From NCBI GenBank assembly GCA_949152475.1, contig OX424558.1, positions 40,478,751-40,542,750 on the forward strand: a DNA stretch of 64,000 nt, read 5' to 3'. Position 1 is the stretch's first letter, and each line of letters starts with the position of its first letter. The translations under genes and the position numbers were made by a program. The notes beneath the pieces are model-generated. The model made no database searches, was not told the DNA's origin, and saw only the letters and a program-made list of their open reading frames with translations. Source of the DNA: Terebella lapidaria. Lineage: Eukaryota; Annelida; Polychaeta; Terebellida; Terebellidae. This document shows positions 13,004 through 24,164 of this stretch, piece by piece.

Positions 13004-13088
13004 GAGTGGCCGCATTGTGAATGAGAAACTGAAGACTCCCGGATGAACGAAGGACCTTGTTTTGATGGACCGCTGGTCCGGTGCTGTA

Positions 13089-13900
13089 TTTTTAGCTTAC
13101 CGACCCATGGCCCGATAAGCTATTAGCGTGGTTTTTCGTCCGTCGTCCGTCCGGGAAAACTTCCGGGGTTTAGGGGCTTGAAAAAGCTGAAAATAACCCC
13201 TAAACCCACTTTTTATGAGCAGACGTGTATGTAGGGGATTAATTTGGGGATAAGGGGCTCACACGGGAGAGGAAATTCAATATGGTGAAATCCCTTTAAC
13301 CTAAAAATTTGGTACGTTCGTCCGTCGTCCGTTCGGCAAATAACTTTTTTTTTGTCTTGATGAATTTTTTTCTGGGCTAATACCCTGAGATATTTTATTT
13401 CGTCTTTTTTATTGAATCATTTTTGCCGACTTGGCGGCCATTTTGTATGAAAAGTGGCTAATTTTGGACTTTGATGGCGTTTTTCTCGAAAACTGTCTGA
13501 TCAGTTTGAGATTTTTGTTTCAAGACCTCTCCCTCATGTACATCAATGGCAAGTTTCATTGCCCTTGAATCACCGGTCTGCATGTGGCAGCCATTTTAAT
13601 ATTTTGACATGTCGGCGAAAAAAATTGTTTTTGTCCCAAATCGAGCCACTATTCGTTCTAAGCCATTTCCAGCAAAAAAAAAATAAAAAAAATTTTGGCC
13701 ACTGAAAAATATTTGCGACTTTTTGGGGAAAATTTTTGGGAAAATTTCACCCAATTTTTCTTTCATAATGGGAGCTTTGCGGGGGTAAACTTCTAGAACT
13801 TTTCAAGATAGAGCCTAAGTATTGGCACATTCAAATGACCTTGAAATTGACTTTGAATGACTTTGGAAGGTCAAAACGACCTTATTTTGTCAAAAGAAAC
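13089..13900 (+). mobile_element. Partial copy related to the satellite-bearing element
   Basis: It starts TTTAGCTTACCGACCCATGG, followed by TCGTCCGTCGTCCGTCC. It shares internal wording with the 35.1-kb copy: 'ggactttgat.gcgtttttctc', 'aagtttc.ttgcccttgaatc' and 'ggcagccatttt'. One partial 'gaccttgaaattgac' satellite-like unit closes it near 13,850. The start is the divergent, A-rich relative of the TTAGGTTACCGC end. Confidence 0.6.
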
Positions 13901-14753
13901 GATGATTTTTGTCTTTGGCTGCCATTTTCTCAAAAACTATTACCAATTTTCCTCAAAATGCATAAGATTCTCCCTGTGTATCTTTGTGATGCCTTGTGTA
14001 TAAGTTTTGTTGTATAAATTGACGGTCTGTGAATATATGTCATTAACGGAAGGAACCTTTCAAGATGTAACTTGATTTCGTATTATATTCCACACAGGAA
14101 AAGTGTCTTTGGCAACACTTACGAACATGTTTTGACAATAGATGTGAAGATCAGTGTAACAATTTATATTTGGGAAAATCAATACCTTGTGTAATTCTCA
14201 TGATCTGCCGGTAAGCTGCAGCACCCTTGGTGCTACGTTGTCTCTTTATGTGGCAAACAGGTAATAAGAATATGTTAAATCCAATACAACTACCGTAGCG
14301 TAGTACTAGTGTATCCACTGTAATGTCACGAGTTGGAATCGTGCCAAATTAACGGCATGAAAAAATTATGATCGGAGAGATCATCATATTTAGCCTTGAA
14401 AGAGATAGCCATCAGTTTCCTGGGAATTTTTTTTCACATCTCGATTATCACTGTCCGTTCTCAAGTTATATGACCATTTTTGTGTGTTAATTTCAGCCCT
14501 ATGTCATAATATTATATTATAATGAGTATTCATGACGTCACATCAAAAATTGCTTTTAATGAGCATAAAAATCTTAATAATAGGCTCATATTTATCATCT
14601 CTCACTATTCTTTTATTTACAGGGCAGAGTGCGGGAATTCATTGGGGCCTGTGCTCAGCTGCATGAGTGTGGTACCTGTTGGTCGCGCCAAAAATTCACG
14701 TGTCCAATGAAGGGAGGTCTTAGCTTCTCATACATCACGTGGCTACGCGCGGC
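13901..14753. other. Gene-free AT-rich stretch
   Basis: No supported gene, RNA or element ends. Short frames only. Confidence 0.4.
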
Positions 14754-14836
14754 CAGCGCCTCCTGTCGTCATAATGTTGCAGTAGTAATTTTGTCCACAA
14801 CAATTACTACTGTATCATTATGACGACAGGCGGCGC
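14754..14836. repeat. Foldback hairpin with ~36-bp arms
   Basis: Left arm AGCGCCTCCTGTCGTCATAA plus the following 'tgttgcagtagtaatt' mirrors the right arm 'aattactactgtatcattatgacgacaggcggcgct' with few mismatches around a short loop. A partial version of one arm (tactactgcactattatgac) ends the other repeat copy near 12,960-13,000. This looks like the terminal structure of the repeat family. Confidence 0.85.
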
Positions 14837-15205
14837 TAACCGCAGAGTGCTTCATTCGTTGTGCGTTGTTCATCATGCGATATGCTATATTCTAAATGCA
14901 ATGTGCTAAGTTCCATATGTATTGTGCCAGATGCGATTTGTTTTTGATAGTTTGCATGGACAAAGGTGTTAGAATTTGACATGATGGATTAAGCATTGAG
15001 AAAGTACCAGTAAGGACTTGGAAGTAAGCAGCAAGGATATGGAAGTTAGAACTATGCAGTAAGAATATATGTAAATTCGACACAGAAAGTTTAGAAATAG
15101 TAACGTGGAATGAATAATTTTGCAGTTGAAACAATCTTTCACAACAAGAAAATCTACAATGCATGTCAATGAATATTGACCCTAAAAACGCTCCATAGGC
15201 AGCAT
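14790..15205 (-). repeat. Interspersed repeat, copy 2 of the inverted pair
   Basis: Reverse-complement match to 12,585-13,003, sharing among others 'ttgacatgcattgta', 'aaactttctgtgtcgaatttaca' and 'atcgcatctggcacaat'. Together with copy 1 it brackets 1.8 kb that includes the 13.1-kb element. Confidence 0.8.
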
Positions 15206-15718
15206 GCGTGATGTCATAATGTGGCAAATTCAGTCAGTTTTTGAGGTTGCCTCTGTATATGGAGGAATAAAATAATCGCAAAGGCGATGAATTGTATGCG
15301 TGCCAGTCGGCGAAAACCCGGCTCTGAGCACGCCTGAATTTTCCATCCGTTTTAACACACATTTTATGCCAGGTTTGTATATAAACAAACGAGATGTATC
15401 CATCAAGCCCGAATGTAAACAAATGTTTGTATCTGCATATAGTGTAGTTAGAAGGACATAATCAGTGATATACGATGGTGTGCGTGGAATTGTCAGTCCA
15501 TTTTGCATTTGTATGCTTTGTTTACATCTGCGTGTGATGGATACATTTCCTGTATTGACGCGTGAACTACCTGCTCAAATGAGCAAAATTCCCCCCAAAA
15601 GGCTGGTTGTAGCCATAACATTTGATGTGAGTACGCCTCATTCAGTTAATTCCCCATGTTTTTTTTTATGAAATATTGTTTTAAAAAGATATTTGCCTGC
15701 TTTCGAAGGCAGCTGCTT

Positions 15719-15733
15719 TAATGGATGGCACTG
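15719..15733. mobile_element. Solo terminus of the Tc1-type MITE
   Basis: TTAATGGATGGCACTG followed by TA matches the terminal repeat of the 7.2-kb MITE, but no partner end is found nearby. It is a truncated copy. Confidence 0.55.
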
Positions 15734-16267
15734 TACATATGTTTGGAGTTGTCATCTGTGTCGGGTAGGCCTACTCAGCAATGAATGAATGTGTTCTGTC
15801 AGCGGAATGACTGTGATTAATGAACTGGTTTCCTGTTCACCGTAAATCTTATCAAACACGAACTTAATTGGGGTTTCGAGGGGTGAGACCACGAGATACT
15901 CTTCATCTGCAAATGTTTCTCATGATGTTTATTCGCTATATATGAGCTGAGGGATATTTTGCGCATTAGAATCCGTTACAGGGCGCAGATAGAATCCGTA
16001 CGGTTTTGATTTTTCCCTTACTATCTAATTTAAGGCTGTTTCATGCCCTGATATATATGGATATTTTTGTCCATTATGTGTCACTTTCAATTGGCCTTCA
16101 ACTCGACCCATGCCACACCGATGATTTTGTCCCCGATCGAAAACGAAGGCTGAATTATGAGATTTTTTGAAAGGTTGTCGGGACGCATAGAATCCGTTCT
16201 GCACACGCAGAATCCGGCGCGCGCAACTAGAATGCGTGCGGGTGCGCTCAGAATCGTGAATGGATAA

Positions 16268-17520
16268 CCACCGTGAATACAACTTGGAGTAGATTAAACG
16301 TAGATTTATAGAAACCCAACATAGCGTCAAAGTTCATATACACAGCTATCAACAAACACAAACATTTTATTTGCACAACAGTCTGATCAACTTCCGTTGT
16401 TTGTTTACTTTCTCTCCTGAATTTTATCAACGCTGTGATTTTTCCTTTGTGGAATTTGTAGTAGCCTAGGTCTAAGTACATGTATATGACGACAAATATT
16501 TGTGAGCAACAACCAAGTAGAATCCAATCTAGTCTACATCCATATGGTATTGAATACATTGATATTAACCAGTTGCTTTGGGATTTTCCTTTGGGACATG
16601 TGTCTATTCGGAGATTTTGAATAATAATTCAAATCCTTAATCTCCTTACCACGATATTTGACACAAATTAATAGTCGGTGGCTTCACTAGCGAACTGGCC
16701 TCGCGGTACACACAAAGGGTTTGCCGCCAATTGCAGTCTAAGCTTATTCAGTCTAAGCTTATTAAATAATTCCAGAGATAATTATGATATTGTTCGCATT
16801 GAAGCCTGGATCATGAGTATGCTACTTTGAGGATGCTGTGTTACATTTTGTATCTATGTAGGGTACCAACGCGAAATAATAATAAATGAAAAATATTTAG
16901 TATAGCAGCCTAAATATTTATGGCGTTTGAACAAACTCGTATATTGGTCAACACAAAAGATCGCAGCTCCAAAGTATTATATAAATTATTCAGTTTAGAA
17001 TGATATACAATACAACATGGAGTAGATGAAACGTAGATTAAAATAGAAAACCAACATAGCGTAAAGTTCATATACACAGCTATCAACAAACACAAACAGT
17101 TTATTTGCACAACAGTCTGCAACAACTTCCGTTGTTTGTTTACTTTCTCTCCTGAATTTTATCAATGCTGCTATTTTTCCTTTGCGAGGTAAAACCCAAT
17201 AGGCTACATCCATATGGTATTGAATATATTAATATTAACCAGTTGCTTTGGGATTTTCCTTTGGGACATGTGTCTATTCGGAGATTTTGAATAATAATTC
17301 AAATCCTTAATCTCCTTACCAATTGCAGTCTAAGCTTATTCAACATAAAAATTAAATAATTCCAGAGATAATTATGATATTGTTCGCATTGAAGCCTGGA
17401 TCACGAGTATGCTACTTTGAGGATGCTGTGTTACATTTTGTATCTATGTAGGGTACCAACGCGAAATAATAATAAGTGAAAAATATTTAGTATAGCAGCC
17501 TAAATATTAATGGCGTTTGA
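16268..17520. repeat. Direct tandem duplication, units of ~650 and ~510 bp
   Basis: Sequence from 'ggagtagattaaacgtagatt' (about 16,284) to 'atggcgtttgaacaaac' (16,920) is repeated from about 17,019 to 17,526. Shared blocks include 'catatacacagctatcaacaaacacaaaca' and 'gaagcctggatcatgagtatgctactttgagg'. The second unit lacks an internal block of about 140 bp. No gene is recognised in either unit. Confidence 0.88.
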
Positions 17521-17536
17521 ACAAACATGTGATGTG

Positions 17537-17813
17537 TACGGAGCCCCTGAGGTGACATACCGAAAATATTTATTAATTCGTGCGCACGGTTTACCATGTT
17601 TACCAAACCGTGCGCACAATTTAACAATTCGTGGCCACGAATTAACAATCCGTGGGCACGATTTACTAATTCGTGGGCACGAAATACTAATTCGTGCCCA
17701 CGAATCGGTAAATCGTGCCCACGGATTAGTTATACCAATCGGTGGTCACGAAATACTAATTCGTGCGCACGGATTAATAAATATATCTGGTATGTCACCT
17801 CAGGGGCTCCGTA
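17537..17813. mobile_element. MITE-like element with ~25-bp perfect ends and internal short repeats
   Basis: The ends are TACGGAGCCCCTGAGGTGAC and its complement, continuing to 'ATACC' on both sides and partly further ('aatatttattaat'). The interior is an array of near-palindromic units such as AATTCGTGGGCACGAATTA in alternating orientation. GATGTG precedes the left end and occurs two bases after the right end, a possible target duplication. There is no coding content. Confidence 0.85.
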
Positions 17814-17904
17814 GGGATGTGGGTTGTTCTGTCAACTATAAATTTAATGGTCTCACTTTGCGTCATACACACAGCTACTTTTTGGACAGCGACTTTTCAA
17901 CAGT

Positions 17905-18120
17905 TTTGTTGTTGACCAGAGCGTTTGTCTCACAATCGAGTGGTCCTGGGTTCGATGCCAGGTCTCGCTCATTTGCGAATTTAGGATATTCAAGGGTGAT
18001 TGCTGCACCGCTCGAGATTCTCAGCCCCCGGTGGTGAAGGGGAAGCTGATATTTGGCTGTTGTACCCTGATCTGCTTCATGCCACTATATACATGTAAAT
18101 TCTGACCAAACAGGACCCTG
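17905..18120 (+). mobile_element. Possible tRNA-derived SINE
   Basis: A pol III B-box-like GGTTCGATGCC (about 17,950-17,960) lies about 37 bp after an A-box-like TTGACCAGAGCG. This resembles a decayed tRNA-derived head, followed by a tail of unknown length. No target duplication or A-tail is evident. Confidence 0.4.
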
Positions 18121-18899
18121 AGGACTCATAAATCTATCCATACAGCCCCAGGGCGTGTACATGCCATACGTGCGTCCGATGTCTCTGTCTGGGAGATGGG
18201 GCTAGCTTATAATATAAACCCCCCGGGACGTAGAAAATCGCACTGTTTGAATTCAACCCCCAAATTTCCCACACTGGCAGAACATGCACAGTCGTGGAAC
18301 ATGCTCAAACTCTCCTCTTGATCACCACACAAATTGTAACTCTGGCTTTCTGTTTCTTATCTCAACTATATGTGATACATGTGGGTTCTGTCGAAGGTGA
18401 ATTCGTTACAACCACAATATAATTGAAACTATTCAACACGGATAGTTGCAAACAACTGCTAGGTTTAATAAATACGAAATTGGACATTTGTGTGCTCTTG
18501 TTGGAAATGCTTATTGTTCGCAACACATGGTACATGTATGTCGGCTAATAAAACACGGCGTTTGCTTTTGTCATTCTAGGAGTGTTAGCACAGTTCAATA
18601 ACAATAACGTGCCAGTGAAAGAAACCTTTTAATTAAACCCGAGAGGGGTGGTAAAAGCTAATTGTCAGCGCTTTCTTTGTTGTGGCAAAGTGACCAATAC
18701 ACAGGTTGTTTGGTCGCTATGCGGATAAAACCAAGCAATTGTGTAACAGAATGGACACGTGGTATCAGGAATTGTACCGCTATCTCCTTCAGAAGTCAGT
18801 GCCATTATTTGGCCAGGCTTGCCGCACACACAAACTTCCCCTATAAACTTTCAGACCGCCCGGCGTGGCACGCTGTCGATGATTAGCTGCTTCAGATAA

Positions 18900-19517
18900 C
18901 TTAGTCAGTATGGCACGCATGTCAGATGTCACCGCCCCTTCTCCCCCGCCAGCCTGACCCCCGGGGGATAGCGTGCACGCCCCACTGGTCAGCCCCACCA
19001 GCCTTTTGTTCCCGGCTGAGAGGAAGATGCACAGAGCGAGCTATGTGTACACTCGGGCTGGCGGAGTGATGCGAGCCACTGGCCTGTCAGTCTTATCTGC
19101 AGTCAGGCTCTCGTTTCCACGCTACCCCCCGCTCCCCCCTCGCAGCTCCACCCCCCCCCCCCCCCCCTTCTCCGCCACAACCACACAGACACACACAGGC
19201 AGGCGGGCGGACAACCAGCGCGCCCTATCGACCGTACGCGCCAAGACAAGCCCGGACGTGCACATCCACTCAACCAGTGAAGCTAGAGCCCGCCCGCGCC
19301 CCTAGTGTGTGTGCAAGTAAGAAACAGGCCACAACACAGCGCCACAACGCGGCACACCACTGCACAACGTATCACAACACAGCACTTTGTTTACATCAAC
19401 ACATTGGGCACAACCTTCATGTACCGTACTGTCGGATATAATCAAGGACCAGTCTCGGAATAAACTGATTAAGGATTACACATTTGTGGAGTTTGGTGTC
19501 CGCTATCTACAAGAATC
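18900..19517 (+). promoter_or_regulatory. CpG- and C-rich upstream region of the CDK inhibitor gene
   Basis: From about 18,930 to 19,320 the sequence is markedly richer in GC and CpG than its surroundings and includes a 17-C run (19,151-19,167). It leads directly into the CDK inhibitor start codon at 19,518 and is best read as promoter plus 5' UTR. A weak TATAAT lies at 19,437. No transcription start can be assigned. Confidence 0.45.
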
Positions 19518-21263
19518 ATGACGACGGAGAGCGGAGTGGCCCTGAAGATGTCCGCGAGGAAGAATTTATCCAGCGTTTTTGGAGAGTTGGATCGCGAGCA
19601 GACCAAGGCTGACCTAAAGTACTGGAATGACCACTTTAACACGATGTTCGCCAGTAAGTGGGGGGTAGACCCGAGGACGGGAGAGCTGACGGGACAGGGC
19701 GCCTACCAGTGGGAGGCCGTGTCCGAGCCCAGTGACCTGCCTACCGCCTACACCATGTCGTCCCTGACGTGGGCTTGTCAGCCCCGAGACCAGCGCTGTC
19801 CGAGCCTTCACCACCTTGGCCTGTCAGGCTCACGGACCACCCGGGACTGCAGGGCACCGGAGCCCAGAGACTGCTCGACACCGGAGCCCAGAGACTGCTC
19901 GACACCGGAACCCAGAGACTGCTCAACTCCAGAGCCCCAGGATTGCTCAACTCCGGAGCCCCGGGATTGCTCGGCCCAAGAAACGGGTCTAACTAAACCA
20001 GAGATTGTAGAGCCGCTGTCCGAAACTCATTGTCCTCTGACTCTGAGTGAGATCCCTGAAGGATCGAGAACTCCAGACAGACCCCTGACTCCTGACCAGT
20101 GCCTGGCATCGAGCTCGGTGGAAAAACACATCTCCGTGTCCAACAAACGGAAACAATCCAGCATCCTTGGTAAGTCTTCTTGTTCCTTGCATGTACAGGG
20201 AATACGGAAATATCGAGCACCTTTTTAACAATCGAGTGGACCTGCCGTCTTTGATATTGTAATTTGTACACACGTGCACTGGTTAACTTGGTGGTTGATG
20301 TGTTCATGGAGAAGTCAGGTACCAAATGAAGACAGAGTGTACTACAGTAACGAATAATTCTCTCCAATGAATGATGATAATTCAGTGAGACAATTTATTA
20401 ATATCTACCGGTAATTCCTTGTCACATAACACGGACAGAACTTCATTCACTCTCTGCTAAAATGTTCACACATCCCTGGTACAGGGTATAATTAGGTAGT
20501 ACAAAATTGCTAGGATGTTCAATCTTTCAGTCTTTCTTCAAATTCTTCATTGTTTGAATGCTACACACAATTATGGTATCGGGGCGGATTGGACTTGACC
20601 CCATGAACCGTTAGCAAGCAAAGCTTGAAGGCCCGGGCGTGAGAAAAAGCAACATGCCTTTTAAGGGACGCGATATATCTTTTGGAAGACGTTGTCCTCT
20701 GACAGGCGGTTGAAAGAAGCCCCAGTGGGCGATGTTGAGGGTGTTTGGGGTCAATCCAGGGCAGTGCGCAGCCAGGGCCGCGAAGTGCACCGAACACTGG
20801 CCCGGGCCTGTCTCTCTCTCTCTCTCGCTCACATCTAGGCCAAACCTCACTTATAACGGCCCCTGGACCACTCTCTTCCTGCACCCGCGGCTTATGTCAT
20901 GTTTATTCACGGAACACGCTTCTATTTCTGTGAGGTGGGGCTTGCTGATGTGACCCGACATGTCACAACAAGTATAGCTGTTTTACGTCAGCCAGCAAAC
21001 TTCCCCTCCAAATACACCAGGTTCAATGCTCTAGTTGTGCTCGTATGTAACCACTCGCGTTATCTGACTCCACTCTAGAGCGCAGAAAAATGTGGTTTCA
21101 TGACCAAAAACAAGGTGTCTCATAGAGAAGTGTTCTGTCCATCACACGCCTTCGATACACGGCCTCACATTGTCTGATCTGTACATGTTTGTTGTCTTTG
21201 TTTGTTTCAGAATTCTACCCGCAGAAGAAGCGAACTTGTGTCAGAAAACTCCCCCAGTCATAG
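19518..21263 (+). CDS. CDKN1-like: Cip/Kip-type CDK inhibitor (p21/p27/dacapo-like) with a PIP box
   Basis: Coding exons 19518-20169 and 21211-21263 (donor TTG|GTAAGT, acceptor gtttgtttcag, phase 1) give 234 aa. Residues about 12-76 match the CDI domain that wraps cyclin-CDK: SARKNLSSVFGELDREQ, then KYWNDHF, ASKWGVDPRTGEL, YQWEAV and DLPTAY, the counterparts of p27's cyclin-binding, KWNFD and 3-10 helix segments. The cyclin-groove LFG motif appears interrupted (NL-SSV-FG). A disordered middle carries five 8-residue PEPRDCST-type repeats with Thr-Pro sites. Joining the exons creates QSSILEFY followed by PQKKR, a canonical PCNA-interacting PIP box (Q-x-x-I-x-x-F-Y) as in p21. It lacks the Thr-Asp pair of a full CRL4-Cdt2 PIP degron. 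Expected role: nuclear inhibition of cyclin-CDK and PCNA binding. The ATG at 19,518 begins the exon's only long frame. Confidence 0.85.
19854..19978 (+). repeat. 24-bp coding repeats in the CDK inhibitor
   Basis: Five head-to-tail 24-bp units encode PEPRDCST or close variants (one PEPQ, one DCSA). They add repeated Ser-Thr-Pro sites to the disordered region. Confidence 0.9.
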
Positions 21264-21269
21264 AGCGAG
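21211..21269 (+). other. Exon 2 of the CDK inhibitor with a donor just after the stop
   Basis: The stop codon ends at 21,263 and a donor (GCGAG|GTGAGA) follows at 21,270. The 3' UTR would therefore be spliced, with a candidate acceptor (tttatatttcag) ending at 22,940. Confidence 0.5.
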
Positions 21270-21737
21270 GTGAGAACAGCGTGGTCAAAACGCCTTGGTA
21301 ATAGGTGATTGTAACAAAACAAACAAAGACTCAAGAAAAAAAATATTAATATTAATTAAGCGATATCAACTCATTGACAAGAGAAACCTCTCGAACTTTG
21401 TTTTGTTGGGGTTGTGGAAACAAAAAGATAGGATATGTAGATAAATAGGAGATTGTTAGAACTATTCATAAAACACGGCTGCTAGAACTCCACTCTCATC
21501 ATAATCTACCAAACGTATATATTTACAAACTCTGTCCATCCTAGTTACAAGGAATTCTCCCTAGATGACTATTCAATACACTAGACACCCAGGTGGGACA
21601 GAATGCATTCCTTGCTGTGCACGGTTGGTCGAACACCAGTCATTCAGAGCTTGCGGGACTTGTGGCGGGCCTTTTCCCAACATTAATTTTCTGGGCATTT
21701 CCTGGCTTCTCTGTCTGTAGTCTGTATGTGTTCGCTA

Positions 21738-21743
21738 GTGTGT

Positions 21744-21774
<31 letters not shown>

Positions 21775-21777
21775 GGG
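21738..21777. repeat. (GT)n followed by a 20-G run
   Basis: Microsatellite in the intron: alternating GT for about 20 bp, then 20 consecutive G. Confidence 0.95.
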
Positions 21778-22546
21778 TTGGAGTATGCACAGCGCGCACC
21801 TGTGTCTGTCAGTAAGGGTAGCGGGCTACTGGGAACGGTTGCCATGGCAATGCCGGCCGGGGAACAAAGAGATCAAAGAAGTGAGACAGGAAACTTCAAA
21901 AGCTCCGATCTACACTGGCTGTTACAGGTTATCTGCTGGGGAATTTATTCTAATGTCTGATGTGTCTTTTGCTGCACTTAATGATACCCGATAAGAGGTC
22001 ATTAGACAAAGCGGCATCGTTAGCATCCCGTGCATTAGAATGGACGAATTAATTAGTTGATGCTCAGTGCCATTTCGGGCAATGGCGGCCATTAGCGCCA
22101 CAGATTGGTGTCGTTTGACAGGAATGATTAGTTTATACAGCTGGCTATCCGCTTGCCTTCGATCAAAGACTGACTTCCTTTGTACATTTCGATAGGCTGC
22201 TGAATAAACCGCCATACTTTAACTTCATTTGGTAAAACCTTGTGATTGAATAATAAAAGGAGCATGTGCTACCATTGAATCAAGGGGCTGGGACAAACGG
22301 GAGATCATCATTGGACCTGATGGCACAAATAGAGTGTGTTAAACATTAGTTCTGACAGCAATGACCACAGCCGGTTTGATTACAGAGCTACGGTTGAGAG
22401 CACGTGGAACACCCCATGGGAAGGGTTTTGTGGGACACCCTGTGGGAAGGGTTTTGTGGAGCACCCCACTAGCAATAACCATGGCATATTCATTGACACT
22501 TTGACCAGCTTGAATATTTCAGCAGTGTCAACGCTTGAGACTTCCT

Positions 22547-22565
22547 CCCCCCCCCCCCCCCCCCC
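22547..22565. repeat. C19 homopolymer
   Basis: Nineteen consecutive C between the CDK inhibitor stop codon and its presumed 3' UTR exon; prone to length change and sequencing error. Confidence 0.95.
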
Positions 22566-22940
22566 AGGAAGAGGGAACTTCTGCCACTGCTAATGTCCAC
22601 TAATTGCTTTATATACCGGTCACTAACATGCTCTAGAGGTACGCAAGTGACGGGACTTGACAAGCTGTCACATTTCACATCAAATATTAGCTTCCTTGAC
22701 AAGCCTGTGTTATGCAAGTTGCCCCTCCAAATGTCATTATCAGCTTAGTACTAGTGCATTTGGACAGACACGTTTCGGGAAAATTGGTGAGGTATTTATT
22801 GGACATTTACTGGACACTGAACACTAACAACTTGTATGTTACATCTTTGGCAGGGAATCTGTCGTGTGTTATGTTTTTAGAACTGCTGCCAGGGGTATTC
22901 ACTCTCACTGTATTTACTTAATGTATTCTTTATATTTCAG

Positions 22941-24015
22941 GAGATCTGACAGCAGAATCCATTCATCCATCCATCTTTGTGCAATCCAGTTATCTCTCGT
23001 GCAATCATCCCGTGTGTGGATCAAAGGTCATCGAACCCTCACCTCGACATCTTCGATAGGGAACAGTACACTGTGTTCAATCAGTCTTACGTGTGTTGGT
23101 GAACTAGCCGTATGGTGCTGCTCTGCCCAGTCCGGACAGCTGAATCAGGTTCTGGAGTGACTGGTGCCTGAGAACTTCTTAACTTCCGATGCAATGTAGT
23201 CAGCCGTGTACTAATGTCATCAATCGCTGTCAAACAGCTTACATAGGTCACTGACATGTTCCTCACATTGGTTACTGACGACAATTAGCTTGGTTCCCGT
23301 CGTTATTATATGGTATGTAACACAAGAGTTTAGTTTTACACTTATCAGTGTTTAATAAATGTTTAGTTAGATCACTATGACTGAAGTTTGTGTCTTGGAT
23401 GACTGGGATCGATCTCACAAATTGTACAGAGATAACTGCCGTGTATGAACATTGTGTATATTTCGTCTGTATTTATTTGCGTGTTATTTAATCTATTAGT
23501 CTAATGTATTCTATACAAGTGTGAATGACCAGGTCGCACTGGCCTATTGCCTTGTGGTAGATATTTATGTTATAGTTTGTTGTGTACGCGTGATGGCATC
23601 ATACAACACGAACAATTGACGTGTGACTGTGAACAGTTATGAGTGTGCTGGAGTGAATGTTAATGTGTACATTGATATGTAGAATGTGAGTAAATATTGT
23701 ATTATAACTGGACGTAACTTGTACATTCAAGGCACAGTACCACGGAGTACCACAGAGTGTTCACTATGTGCATTTACCGTGAGCGTCTTTACGCTAGGTG
23801 CTAGCAGACCCGAGCTTCCTTCTCGCCTCTGTACGACAAACTAGACACACGCCAGACACACGGCTACCCATCAGATGTGTGCCTAATGTCCTGTAATATT
23901 ACGTACACTATTTGCCTTGTGTCATAACCAAGAGTTGTTTGCAAATTGTTATATCAGATTGCCTCTTTTTGCATTTATACTCAACGGTGAAATAAACTGA
24001 ATATCTATTCTATGT
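22941..24015 (+). other. Presumed 3' UTR exon of the CDK inhibitor gene
   Basis: It begins after a good acceptor (tttatatttcag) and carries no convincing frame. It ends with AATAAA at 23,991-23,996 (context GGTGAAATAAACTG). Assignment to the CDK inhibitor follows from the donor after that gene's stop codon; this is inference. Confidence 0.5.
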
Positions 24016-24160
24016 GTGTGTCTCGTGATATTTTATTGTGTGCGATGACCTGGACATTTTCGATTAGTTCCAGTAAAATATTGAAACGCTTCAAAGATGT
24101 CGTATTTCTGAGTACACATTGAGGGTGTTAGAATACGAGTTGGATCCGAGTATTCCCAAA

Positions 24161-24164
24161 CCCA
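24161..24164. other. Target-site duplication CCCA, left copy
   Basis: CCCA immediately precedes the left LTR and the same four bases follow the right LTR at 33,864-33,867. A 4-bp duplication fits Ty3/gypsy-type integration. Confidence 0.8.
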
